Position numbers and translations under genes: made by a program. A DNA stretch of 30,346 bases from Candidatus Gastranaerophilales bacterium. GTDB taxonomy: Bacteria; Cyanobacteriota; Vampirovibrionia; Gastranaerophilales; Gastranaerophilaceae. The notes beneath the pieces were generated by a model. That model was given only the letters and a program-made list of their open reading frames with translations. It ran no database searches and was not told the DNA's origin. Below, piece by piece: positions 14,848 through 22,881 of this stretch. Numbering within the stretch: position 1 is the stretch's first letter; each line of letters begins with the position of its first letter. Where the stretch lies: assembly GCA_944323495.1 (NCBI GenBank), contig CALUSZ010000055.1, forward strand, positions 1-30,346, in the 5' to 3' direction.

Positions 14848-14876
14848 ATGATACCACACATAGCGGGGTTTGTGAA
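14848..14876 (-). promoter_or_regulatory. Promoter of the prepilin gene
   Basis: On the minus strand: TTCACA (14876-14871), a 17-base spacer, and TATCAT (14853-14848) preceded by TGG, giving an extended -10. The -35 lies within a small palindrome (GGGTT tgtg AACCC, 14866-14879), which could be an operator or a weak plus-strand terminator. Confidence 0.6.
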
Positions 14877-14907
14877 CCCTATTTTCAAGTTTTATACTCA
14901 CTGTATA

Positions 14908-16935
14908 CTATAATTTCAGCCAAACTACACCATATGGAGCAATTCTTAAGTGCATTGTCCGATTAGTAAGCGAAACATTAACTTTAACATCATCACCATT
15001 AACTAAATTTTCAAAATGATCGATATGTCCTTCTGACTTTAATACAACATCCATTGGAATTGTTACGTCCGCAACAAGTTTTTCACCTGAAAGATTATTA
15101 ATAACTAATATTTTTTCATCTTTATAACTTCTTATATAAGCAAAATTTGCTGGCAAAGAAGTTTTAAGCAAGGTAAAATCACCACGAGACATTGAAGGCA
15201 AACTTTTTCTAAGTTCTATCAAATTTTTAACTTTTTTATATACTCTGCTATTGAATTCATAATAATCTTTAGATGAGCCGTAGAAAAGTTTTGCAGGTAC
15301 AGCACCCCTGTGAATATCACGGCTGTCAAAATAGCTTAAAAGTTTAAATTTGCCCCTTTTCTGTTTTTCAATCCGTTCCTGCTCACTTTTTTTAGCATTT
15401 TCAAAGTTATTGCGAACACCTACCTCGTCTCCGTAATAAATAATAGGTATTCCGGGCATTGACATTAGGATAGAAAACGCCATTTCTATTCTATCAGGAT
15501 CATTATCAAGAAAATTTGCTAAACGGCCGCTTACACCCAATCCCTTTCTAAATTCGGCCCCCTTGGGCGCAAGAGCATTATAAATAATTTCTCTTGTTTC
15601 AGGATCAATCATTTCCAGAGTTAATTCATCATGTACGCGCAGAAATACTCCCCAGGATGCTGTTGAAGGGATTTGAGGAGTTGCCTTATATGCATTAATA
15701 AAATGCTGTTTATCTCCGGTAACTAATGAGGCCCAAATAGCAGGCATATAGGGGAAATGATATGCAATCTGAAATTCATCAGTTCTTTTTATTTCTTTTT
15801 CCTGATTATCTATTGTTGTTTTAAATTTTCTTTCTTTACCAAAATATGGAAGAATATCGTTCGGATACTGACAGGCTTCTGCCTGAATAACCGTTCTTGG
15901 GGCTGTCATCTGGATATAGCAGCTGATAAGCTTCAATATTGCATGTGTTTTTGGTAAATTTTCAGCAGTTGTACCGTCTTCTTTTGAGAGATATGGAATT
16001 GCATCAAGTCTGAAAATATCAATACCTATATTAGCCCAATAATTAATTGTTCCAAGCCAATAATATAATACTTCCGGATTTTCCCAATTTACATCAAGCT
16101 GGAACGGATAAAAAGTATGGTAAAAATAATAATTTCTTCCGTTCAATGTAACTTTTCTATAGTGATTATCTGTTATTTCCGGAAAAATAAGTCTGCGTTT
16201 TGAAATCTTACCATTTTTTTCTTTATATTCAACAACCGTTCCGATTTTTTCATCGACATATTTTGTGTACTCAGGCATTTTATCTTTTACGACAAAATAA
16301 TCTTTTTTAGTAACATCTCCCCTTAAAAAAGACTGAAACCACTCGTGTTCATCAGAAACATGGTTAAGTACCAAATCAGATTTTATCTTGAATCCATTCT
16401 TTTTAGCCTCCACTACAAATTCTTTAAACTGGACTTTTCCGCCTAAATCTTCTCTTATATTTCTCGGATTTTTAACATCAAACCCCGCATCAGACATAGG
16501 CGAGTCAGCAAAAGGAAGCAGATATAATGTCGTAACACCCAAATCTTTAAGATAATCAAACATAGCAGATGTATCTCTAAATGTATTAGGTTTTTCCGGG
16601 CTTACAACCCCAAATTGATCGACATAAAACATGTAAATTATTTCATCTTTATACCAGTCATCCGGTCGTGTTAAATCTTCCTGTTTTAATTCTGGAGAGC
16701 GTTTTTCAACTGATTTTTGCGCGATTTCCATAACCCGATCGTAAATCTCTTTGGCATTGCGTGTTCCATATATTTCCACAATACAGTTATAAATTTCATT
16801 TTCTATACGTTTAGGAACAACAAGTTGTTCTTCCTGCTGCTTTTTGGGGTCAATATCATTTTCTGCAGCCAGTACAAAACAATTTGATAATATAAAGAAA
16901 GATATTAAAAACAAAGATAATATTTTTTTATACAT
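14908..16935 (-). CDS. Secreted GH13 alpha-glucan enzyme, trehalose synthase-like
   Basis: This 675-residue protein has a signal peptide (hydrophobic residues 5-23). The GH13 barrel starts near residue 93 (DWYKDEIIYMFYVDQFG). Its four regions are DLVLNHVS (Asp187, Asn191, His192), IDIFRLDAIP with nucleophile Asp311, VIQAEACQYP with acid/base Glu353, and FLRVHDELTLEM with His435-Asp436. YLLPFADSPMSDAGFDV, DAIPYL...ENLPKTHA and HDELTLEM are typical of trehalose synthase/maltose glucosyltransferases, though those enzymes are usually cytoplasmic. An additional stretch of about 45 residues (215-260) separates the NHVS and DVNW segments. A C-terminal beta domain follows. The role is probably periplasmic maltose or maltodextrin conversion. 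An RBS (GAGGAG) and an extended -10 lie upstream. Confidence 0.85.
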   Translation of the reverse strand: MYKKILSLFLISFFILSNCFVLAAENDIDPKKQQEEQLVVPKRIENEIYNCIVEIYGTRNAKEIYDRVMEIAQKSVEKRSPELKQEDLTRPDDWYKDEIIYMFYVDQFGVVSPEKPNTFRDTSAMFDYLKDLGVTTLYLLPFADSPMSDAGFDVKNPRNIREDLGGKVQFKEFVVEAKKNGFKIKSDLVLNHVSDEHEWFQSFLRGDVTKKDYFVVKDKMPEYTKYVDEKIGTVVEYKEKNGKISKRRLIFPEITDNHYRKVTLNGRNYYFYHTFYPFQLDVNWENPEVLYYWLGTINYWANIGIDIFRLDAIPYLSKEDGTTAENLPKTHAILKLISCYIQMTAPRTVIQAEACQYPNDILPYFGKERKFKTTIDNQEKEIKRTDEFQIAYHFPYMPAIWASLVTGDKQHFINAYKATPQIPSTASWGVFLRVHDELTLEMIDPETREIIYNALAPKGAEFRKGLGVSGRLANFLDNDPDRIEMAFSILMSMPGIPIIYYGDEVGVRNNFENAKKSEQERIEKQKRGKFKLLSYFDSRDIHRGAVPAKLFYGSSKDYYEFNSRVYKKVKNLIELRKSLPSMSRGDFTLLKTSLPANFAYIRSYKDEKILVINNLSGEKLVADVTIPMDVVLKSEGHIDHFENLVNGDDVKVNVSLTNRTMHLRIAPYGVVWLKL

Positions 16936-16943
16936 AATAAATA

Positions 16944-16964
16944 CTCCTCAAAAATATTTTATCA
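16944..16964 (-). promoter_or_regulatory. Extended -10 and RBS of the GH13 gene
   Basis: The minus strand reads TGATAAAAT (16964-16956), then GAGGAG (16949-16944), then the ATG at 16935. The -35 would overlap the terminator of the gene behind it. Confidence 0.45.
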
Positions 16965-16973
16965 TCTAAACAC

Positions 16974-17003
16974 AAAAAAGCCATGCAGGTTTATGCACGG
17001 CTT
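16974..17003 (-). terminator. Intrinsic terminator of the NPF-repeat gene
   Basis: On the minus strand the stem AAGCCGTGCA (17003-16994) / TGCATGGCTT (16987-16978), with one G-T pair and a 6-base loop, ends in a run of T. It insulates the GH13 gene from the gene at 17040. Confidence 0.8.
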
Positions 17004-17039
17004 ATCGTTTGGGGATAATAAACAGATATATTTTTGAGT

Positions 17040-17285
17040 CTATACCTCTATAAAAAGTCTCCGGCCAACAATATTAGGCTGGTTGTTATAATAACCGGCA
17101 AAGTACCCGCCGGCAACAGGTTTATTTTGACCATAATTCGCAAAAGGATTTGAATTATGCGAAGTAACGAATGGATTTCCTGATGACGGAGCAAAAGGAT
17201 TAGAACCAGACGTTCTGCTTATACTGCTTGAGTATTTTGCAGGAGTAGTTAATACACGTGTCAACAAGTTTACAAGTTCTGCCAT
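17040..17285 (-). CDS. Small protein with three NPF repeats, unknown function
   Basis: This 81-residue protein belongs to no family I know. An N-terminal helix (MAELVNLLTRVLTTPAKY) is followed by a Ser/Asn/Gly-rich, probably disordered middle with SNPFA, GNPFV and SNPFA at residues 29, 37 and 46. A Tyr/Gly-rich stretch (GGYFAGYYNNQP) and a C-terminal GRRLFIEV follow. There is no signal peptide. The gene has a clear terminator and an AAAGG site about ten bases before the ATG, which supports it being real. It diverges from the gene at 17463. Confidence 0.55.
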   Translation of the reverse strand: MAELVNLLTRVLTTPAKYSSSISRTSGSNPFAPSSGNPFVTSHNSNPFANYGQNKPVAGGYFAGYYNNQPNIVGRRLFIEV

Positions 17286-17462
17286 TTTTTCTTGACCTTT
17301 CTAAAATGGGTTTAATGAAAAATTTTTCATTGTCAATTATTTTAACGGCAAATTTTTTCTTAACTTTAAGCAAAACAAAAAACATCAACTAAAAGTATTA
17401 AATTTTGTAACAAAAAAGCAATTTTTGCCATTTTATATACTTTATATATACAAGGAGAGTAT

Positions 17463-18188
17463 ATGTCTGAACCGCTTAAAAGATTTTTAGATGCAGTACA
17501 AGATAATGACGTTGATGACGTATTACTTAATACAGCCGTTGTTCAGAATACATTAAAGGAGCTTGAACACTTTGGTGAAGATTTAGGAGAAAGTGTCAAG
17601 GAAAAATTCAAAAAACCTCCTGCAAAACCTCCTGTTCCGACGCCAAATTATAGAGAATCTGCATTTGTAAAACCGAAACAAGAAACAACATTATACAATG
17701 TTACAAATCTAGAAAAAGAAGTTCCCACTGTAACTACTGTTTCAAAGCTTTTAAAAAAAGCTTCGTATAGTGTAAGAGGCCTGACAGCATCTGCTAACTA
17801 TAAAGAAGACAATCGTCAATACAGTCTTTATGCCGGAGAAAAAGTCGGTCTGGGCTGGTTTAAATCTCAAGGACAAACCAGACAGGGCATTAAAGTAGAA
17901 TATAATGTCGGCAACGGCAAAACTAATATTGAGTATTCTCAAAATAACCTAGTCAGTTCTTACTGTTTATCATTATTCAATCAAGACGGTAACAATGGCT
18001 TATATGCAGGTTATTCCAACCATAATGGTTTTAACTCTGCTTTTTCTATTGATGAACATAGTGCCTCAATAAATTTTGGTTACAATAAAAAATATGAAGA
18101 CTGCAAGTTAGAATTAGACGCATATATAACAACAGGAGACAAATACTCAAATCCGTATGCAGGGATTTCCGGAAGAATAACATTTTAA
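17463..18188 (+). CDS. Unknown protein with helical N-terminus, Pro linker and beta-strand-rich C-terminus
   Basis: This 241-residue protein is not recognised. Residues 1-50 are acidic and helical, with no signal peptide or membrane segment. A Pro/Lys linker (KFKKPPAKPPVPTPNYR) follows. From about residue 100 the sequence alternates polar and hydrophobic residues in short Gly/Asn-bounded strands (YSVRGLTASANYK, YSLYAGEKVGLGWFK, NNGLYAGYSNHNGFNSAFS) and ends GISGRITF with a terminal Phe. That pattern resembles an outer-membrane beta-barrel or a phage/tail fibre type beta structure, but without an export signal an outer-membrane place is doubtful. CAAGGAGAG precedes the ATG. An AT-rich 177-base region separates it from the divergent NPF gene. 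Confidence 0.6.
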   Translation: MSEPLKRFLDAVQDNDVDDVLLNTAVVQNTLKELEHFGEDLGESVKEKFKKPPAKPPVPTPNYRESAFVKPKQETTLYNVTNLEKEVPTVTTVSKLLKKASYSVRGLTASANYKEDNRQYSLYAGEKVGLGWFKSQGQTRQGIKVEYNVGNGKTNIEYSQNNLVSSYCLSLFNQDGNNGLYAGYSNHNGFNSAFSIDEHSASINFGYNKKYEDCKLELDAYITTGDKYSNPYAGISGRITF

Positions 18189-18196
18189 ATAAAATA

Positions 18197-18223
18197 AAAG
18201 GAATTAAATATTTTAATTCCTTT
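18197..18223. terminator. Possible weak terminator between convergent genes
   Basis: The perfect 12-bp stem AAAGGAATTAAA / TTTAATTCCTTT has a 3-base loop. It follows the stop at 18188 by eight bases. The T tract is short and partly inside the stem, so efficiency is uncertain. Confidence 0.5.
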
Positions 18224-18258
18224 ATAAAACGGAGTCATAATATATGAAAGATTATTTA

Positions 18259-19095
18259 TTATTGAGTTGCAAGCTCCATTGCTGATTGCAGCAGGTCTTT
18301 ATTAGACTTAATCAAAGCATTAACAAGCTCCATCTGAACCTTAGCCTGCTGGTAGTCTGCCATATTTGCTTTAAAATCAGTATTTGCCTGTTCCAAAAGT
18401 CCGGAACGAATCTCTCCTCTTCCGACTACAGGTTTGCCAGATTCCGGTGTTTCAACAAACACACCGTCTTTTACTTCATACAACCCGTTCGGATTATGGA
18501 AATTTGCTGTTGCTATTTTATATAGAGGTACCGAGCGGTTGCCGCCGTCGGCTTTTCCGTAGATTGTTCCGTCATTTTTTATTTCATACTCATCATATTT
18601 ACCCAAAAATTTTCCGTTATTAGGATCAATCCAAAGTTTTATATTTGTTGTCGGAATACTTAGTGCGCCGCCTTTAAGTGCTGTATCCTGATATAAATCA
18701 GCGCTGATAGATTTTGTTCCGGACATAATTTCACCTTTATCATTTAATATATATCCCTGAACAGTATCACCGTTTTTGGCCCTATAGACACCTTCAGAGT
18801 CAAAGGTAAATTCTCCGAGACGTGTATATGCAACATTTCCTTCAGGGCCTCTAAGCATAAAATACCCGCTCCCTTCAAAAAATAAGTTCTCATTTGAAGT
18901 TCCGGGAGTAGATTTACCCTGCCCCAAATTCTTTACATTATTATCTATTACCGCACCGCCTAAAAAAGTTTTAAACGTTACTTTATTTTCTCTAAATCCG
19001 GGGGTATAGACATTCGTTAAGTTGTCAGCCAGAACATCCATCCACTGGACAGTTGCCCTCTGGGTGTTAATCGCTGTTGTGTACAAATCATTCAT
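18259..19095 (-). CDS. Flagellar basal-body rod / hook family protein (FlgF/FlgG-like)
   Basis: This 278-residue protein has the conserved ends of the rod-hook family. The N-terminal helix leads to MDVLADNLTNVYTPGFRE (compare NLANvnTpGFK). GSGYFMLRGPEGNVAYTRLG and GDTVQGYILN follow. The C-terminal segment SGLLEQANTDFKANMADYQQ runs into a long helix. These proteins form the distal rod or hook of the flagellar axis and leave through the flagellar export gate. The size fits FlgG or FlgF better than FlgE (usually 400 or more), but I cannot separate them. It follows the FliK-like gene with an 8-base overlap. Confidence 0.85.
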   Translation of the reverse strand: MNDLYTTAINTQRATVQWMDVLADNLTNVYTPGFRENKVTFKTFLGGAVIDNNVKNLGQGKSTPGTSNENLFFEGSGYFMLRGPEGNVAYTRLGEFTFDSEGVYRAKNGDTVQGYILNDKGEIMSGTKSISADLYQDTALKGGALSIPTTNIKLWIDPNNGKFLGKYDEYEIKNDGTIYGKADGGNRSVPLYKIATANFHNPNGLYEVKDGVFVETPESGKPVVGRGEIRSGLLEQANTDFKANMADYQQAKVQMELVNALIKSNKDLLQSAMELATQ

Positions 19096-20371
19096 CTTTA
19101 CGTCCCTTCTTTCTGTCTTCTTTTTCGTCTTGACGCTGTCTTCTCTGGTTTAGTTCATCATATTCTATATTATTTTCATCAAATCTCTGCCTTAAAAGCG
19201 GAAGATTTTCCTTCAGGTATGCTTCTGCCACCTGCGAGCTTGGAAGAAAATCTGCGGATATTTTTCCCTGCCTGCTTACTTTTATAATGACAGAAATATT
19301 ATTGTCAAAATCTATTCTTACAGGCTGATTATCCTGCATTGATTTTGCAAGCATATCTGCCAAAGTTTTTGAGACCTGCGAGGATTTTGCGCTCTGGCGG
19401 AATGAATTCATATCAACTGAACCATTTTCAACAAGTTTTGTAAAAAATTCAACATCACCCGCATCCATAATAACATTATCATATTTGACAACAGTCTCAA
19501 CTGTAACATTTGTTTTGGTATCAACTTTTTTAATACCCTGTTCATTTGAAACTGTTTTGGTTTTGGGCTGAACTGTCTCAGCGGGAATTTCAAGTTCTTG
19601 TGCAGGCAGCACAGACTCAGACTTCTTTGCATCTTTTTCTGCATTTTTTGCTAAAAGCATATTCTTACTTGCAATAGCAAGATTTTCGCTCATTGTAGAT
19701 AATACTGCACTTTCTTCCTCTAAATCTTTTTGTGATAACCCCAGTTCGGACTGCTGATTATTAATAAACTCTCTAAACGGCTGGCCATTGGTATTAAAAT
19801 TCATGCCGGAGTTCATCTGGGGGGTAAGAGGCTCTTTGGGCTCCTGAATATTCATATCATTATTTATCAAAATATTATCCTCGTCATTTTTATTCTTATC
19901 GGAACCTGGCTTAGGATTCTTGATTACATCTGCAGGTTTTTCATACGAATGGTCGAGCGGGTTAGGATTTTTTACTTTATTAATTTCCTCAACAGTATCT
20001 TGGAGGCCGTTTAATATATCATCCATTTTAGTATTTAACTTATCCTCGCCATCTGCCTCTAGAGTTTTTAAAGAATCTTCATCCTTTTGTTTGTCAGACG
20101 TTTTTTCCTGTTTCGTCTCCTGCGTTTCAGATTCTTTATCTTCTTCGACAGAAGTTTGTTCACCCTGTTTAATATCTTCTGTTTCTTCCTTCTTTTCAGT
20201 CTCAGTTTTTGTATCTTTTACTTCATCTGTCTCTTCCTGTTTAGAAAGAGCAGTTAATTCTTCAGAAAACTTTGAAGAATCTTCTTTTGCAGTTTTTACT
20301 GCCGATGTTAAACCTGTATTAATCTTTGCTGATGTAATTTTAGAATTTGTAGTTTCAATATTCATTGTCAT
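19088..20371 (-). CDS. FliK-like flagellar hook-length control protein (copy 1)
   Basis: This 427-residue protein is acidic, Glu/Lys/Thr-rich and disordered for about 340 residues, as in FliK rulers. A short folded C-terminal block follows: QPVRIDFDNNISVIIKVSRQ, then GKISADFLPSSQVAEAYLKE and LPLLRQRFDENNIEYDEL, which has the strand-strand-helix order of the FliK (Flg_hook) domain. It ends in a very charged tail (QRRQRQDEKEDRKKGRKDE). FliK measures hook length and switches export specificity. The match is weaker than for the gene at 29104, and the classic PESLGKV motif is absent. It overlaps fliJ by 17 bases and the rod gene by 8, so the three form one operon. It could also be a different rod/hook-associated export regulator. 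Confidence 0.6.
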   Translation of the reverse strand: MTMNIETTNSKITSAKINTGLTSAVKTAKEDSSKFSEELTALSKQEETDEVKDTKTETEKKEETEDIKQGEQTSVEEDKESETQETKQEKTSDKQKDEDSLKTLEADGEDKLNTKMDDILNGLQDTVEEINKVKNPNPLDHSYEKPADVIKNPKPGSDKNKNDEDNILINNDMNIQEPKEPLTPQMNSGMNFNTNGQPFREFINNQQSELGLSQKDLEEESAVLSTMSENLAIASKNMLLAKNAEKDAKKSESVLPAQELEIPAETVQPKTKTVSNEQGIKKVDTKTNVTVETVVKYDNVIMDAGDVEFFTKLVENGSVDMNSFRQSAKSSQVSKTLADMLAKSMQDNQPVRIDFDNNISVIIKVSRQGKISADFLPSSQVAEAYLKENLPLLRQRFDENNIEYDELNQRRQRQDEKEDRKKGRKDE

Positions 20372-20855
20372 CCAGTTCCATTTCTAGTTGTTTTAACTGT
20401 GCTTCCAGTTCTTGCTCTTCTGCTTCTTCCCGAGAGTGGATAAAGAACCGCTGTACACCGATTTCGGAAAATTGTTTTAGCTCTATTGCCTTTTGTTCTT
20501 CTAAATACGCTTCCTTTTGTTTTTCTTTGTGCTTTTCTACTACCTTTACAGCCTGTTCAAGCTTAACCAGTTTTTGTTGTTCTTCTTCCAGAATTGCCTG
20601 CAGCCGTTTTCTTTCCTGTTCCAGAGCATCTGCTTTATCCCAGAGGTGATGGAGATAATTGTCATAATATTCCATCATTCTAAAGTCTGCACTTTTTCTA
20701 TCTTTAATTGTCTGTTGTATTTCTGCATTGTTCTGTCGGATTTTATCTTCTGCTATATAGACATCCTGCTGGGCTTTTTGAACTACCATCAGCTGTTCTT
20801 CTTTCTTTCTTATACGAAAGTCAAGTATTTTTTGCAGTCTATATACAAAGGGCAT
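20355..20855 (-). CDS. FliJ-like flagellar export coiled-coil protein (copy 1)
   Basis: This 166-residue protein is almost wholly coiled coil, starting MPFVYRLQKILDFRIRKKEE (FliJ proteins begin F.yRLq.vLdlr). It contains EKHKEKQKEAYLEEQKAIEL and ends acidic. FliJ links the FliI ATPase to the FlhA export gate and recycles chaperones. It is first in the minus-strand cassette fliJ-fliK-rod, overlapping the next gene by 17 bases. Homology of short coiled coils is easily overstated, but gene order supports the call. Confidence 0.72.
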   Translation of the reverse strand: MPFVYRLQKILDFRIRKKEEQLMVVQKAQQDVYIAEDKIRQNNAEIQQTIKDRKSADFRMMEYYDNYLHHLWDKADALEQERKRLQAILEEEQQKLVKLEQAVKVVEKHKEKQKEAYLEEQKAIELKQFSEIGVQRFFIHSREEAEEQELEAQLKQLEMELDDNEY

Positions 20856-21015
20856 AATATATTCTCACTTTTGTATTGTGACAGATTTTTTAACTTTTGG
20901 ATACATCTATTTAGATGATTAATGTTTATTTTTATAAAGTCAAGCAGGGTTTACTTCTTCTTCAAGGTACGTTAAAATATATATAGAGATATTAATAGAA
21001 AGTGTGTGTGAGATT

Positions 21016-21489
21016 ATGATTAGACCTGTAAATGCCTTAGCCCCTAAGGTATTATTTAGGGGGCATGATTCTTATTTAGAAAATCCGGTTAATCGCAAAT
21101 TTGAGAGACGCCTTGCTCTGTTAAACGCAGGGAGCGTTTCAGTAATTGCCGGAGCTGCAACAATGCTTATAGCCAGAAGTTATACTTCGTCCTGGAAACA
21201 CGCAGGCTGGTTCGGGCTGGGGGCAGGAATGATTACAATGTTATTTGCGGCACCAAGATTTTTGTATAAAGCAGGGATTAAAGCTTATACTAAAGAAAAA
21301 GAAATGGACGTTTTTACAAAAGAAAAAGAAATTCAGAAAAAGCTCCTGAGTGATGTAGATGAAGCAATTGAAATGCATAGTGAAGATTTATCTGAAAAAT
21401 TAGAAAACTATTCAAAATCAAAAGAAAAGAATACTCCTAATCCTTCGGAGAAACCTTCCCGATACCGAAACCTTCTTTCGCAATCATAA
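21016..21489 (+). CDS. Unknown membrane protein, two helices and charged tail
   Basis: This 157-residue protein, not recognised, has a short soluble start (MIRPVNALAPKVLFRGHDSY), two hydrophobic helices at about residues 35-55 (SVSVIAGAATMLIARS) and 66-85 (GWFGLGAGMITMLFAAPRF), and a long Lys/Glu helical tail, probably coiled coil. The ATG at 21016 is preferred to a GTG at 21004; neither has a strong Shine-Dalgarno. Its last 53 bases overlap the gene on the opposite strand. Confidence 0.55.
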   Translation: MIRPVNALAPKVLFRGHDSYLENPVNRKFERRLALLNAGSVSVIAGAATMLIARSYTSSWKHAGWFGLGAGMITMLFAAPRFLYKAGIKAYTKEKEMDVFTKEKEIQKKLLSDVDEAIEMHSEDLSEKLENYSKSKEKNTPNPSEKPSRYRNLLSQS

Positions 21490-21874
21490 GTGCTGTATAT
21501 CCGGCAAGCCCCCAGGCTCCGATTTTGGCGAAAATGCCTTTACCGGCAAGTGCCATTGAAGCTAGGGAAACTGGCAAGATATGTTCTCCTAATGAATTTA
21601 AAAACCCTTTACAGAAACCTTTAATACTTCCAAATATTGAAACCAGCGGATTATTCATACGATAATCTGCAACCTTATCTTGAATAAAATTAGTAACATG
21701 ACTTTCTGTTGACATTGTTCTGGTTGCATTATGAACACGCTCAAAGTGGTCGGCATTAACGATTAATTTTTCTCTTCTGGATTCTTCACTGCCGACTTTG
21801 CCGGCATCATAAAGAGCCGCGCTCATTCCTGCTATTCCAACTGTTTTACATACTACATTTGCAACCGAAAACAT
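21437..21874 (-). CDS. Unknown small membrane-associated protein
   Basis: This 145-residue protein is not recognised. Hydrophobic stretches lie at residues 3-20 and, more clearly, 97-135 (ILPVSLASMALAGKGIFA, then KIGAWGLAGYTALMIAKE), suggesting a hairpin of two C-terminal helices. A polar middle (residues 30-75) holds His, Asn and Thr. It lies 6 bases after the HEAT-like gene and is probably in its operon. It runs antisense to the end of the gene at 21016. Confidence 0.55.
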   Translation of the reverse strand: MFSVANVVCKTVGIAGMSAALYDAGKVGSEESRREKLIVNADHFERVHNATRTMSTESHVTNFIQDKVADYRMNNPLVSIFGSIKGFCKGFLNSLGEHILPVSLASMALAGKGIFAKIGAWGLAGYTALMIAKEGFGIGKVSPKD

Positions 21875-21880
21875 GATGAA

Positions 21881-22774
21881 CTATCCTTTTTTAGTTTCTT
21901 CCTTTACCTTTGGATCCGGAATATCTTTTACTTCTTTTCCCTGAGACATTTTTAATAAAATATCAGCAGCCTGTAATACATCTTCTTTATCAGCTTCAGG
22001 ATTTGCCTGAATATTATGCAGAAGCTCTATTGTATAATCATTTCCGCTTGCAAGTTCAGACGAAAATGCGCTTAGAGAAGCTATACGAATCAATTTAGAA
22101 GGATCCTGAAGCATTTTATTTAATAAAGCATTCAAAGCAGGATCATCATAGCGCCTTTTGTCTTCATCCAATCTTGTCAGAATTTCTTTTGATGCCATAA
22201 GACGAATTTCTTCATTCGGGTTATTCAAATAATTTTCAAGTGATTTTATATAGTCGTCCGTAAGCGGTACGACTTTAGAATCCTTAGCATTCTTCTTTTC
22301 TTCTTCTAATGCAGCGGCTCTTGCATCTAAATCATCTATTACACCTTGAGATTTTGACAAATCCTGTGGTTCTGGGGCTTTCACTTCATATTCTTTAACG
22401 TTCTTTTTGTCAGCCGTTGTCTCCTGTGCATTATTCATTGATTCATCATTTGGTGCCGGAAGCAGACCTTTTACCTCTTCTGTAGCACCTTTTATTTCTG
22501 CCTGCTTTTGTACACCGGCCGGAGTTCCCTGATAATTGTAGTTGTTTAAATAATATTGAGGAGGGTAAGCATATTGCCCCTGTGCAGGATTTGTCATTCC
22601 ATAAGGATTTTGTATTTGCGCAGGGACCTGCTGTTCTATTGGCATACCGGTATAAGTCTGCGGAATACCATTAATTCCCTGCGCCTGCGGATAACCTCCC
22701 GGCCCCGCATAAACTGCCGGATTTGCTATTTGAATCGTTACGCCTGAATAATTCGGATTAATTGGATTTGTCAT
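21881..22774 (-). CDS. Protein with Pro/Tyr/Asn-rich N-terminus and HEAT-like repeats
   Basis: This 297-residue protein, not assigned to a family, has two parts. The first 90 residues are low-complexity and rich in Pro, Tyr, Gln, Asn and Gly (IQNPYGMTNPAQGQYAYPPQ). From about 165 onward there are helical repeats: SLENYLNNPNEEIRLMASKE, LLNKMLQDPSKLIRIASLSA and ELLHNIQANPEADKEDVLQA, consistent with HEAT-type alpha solenoid repeats used for protein binding. There is no signal peptide. With the following gene it forms a two-gene operon. A role as an adaptor is inference. Confidence 0.6.
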   Translation of the reverse strand: MTNPINPNYSGVTIQIANPAVYAGPGGYPQAQGINGIPQTYTGMPIEQQVPAQIQNPYGMTNPAQGQYAYPPQYYLNNYNYQGTPAGVQKQAEIKGATEEVKGLLPAPNDESMNNAQETTADKKNVKEYEVKAPEPQDLSKSQGVIDDLDARAAALEEEKKNAKDSKVVPLTDDYIKSLENYLNNPNEEIRLMASKEILTRLDEDKRRYDDPALNALLNKMLQDPSKLIRIASLSAFSSELASGNDYTIELLHNIQANPEADKEDVLQAADILLKMSQGKEVKDIPDPKVKEETKKG

Positions 22775-22881
22775 AAAAACCTAACCTTTTTGTTACACAC
22801 CTTTATATTATTATAAAGTCTAAAAGTAAATAAAAATTGCTATATAGTGATATTTTTGTTACGATATGTAAAGAGGTAAAT

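Noticed and set aside
19920..20387. Ser/Val-rich plus-strand open frame of 155 codons
   Set aside because: It is antisense to the FliK-like gene, with the same composition artefact. The minus-strand frame has a FliK-like domain and operon context.
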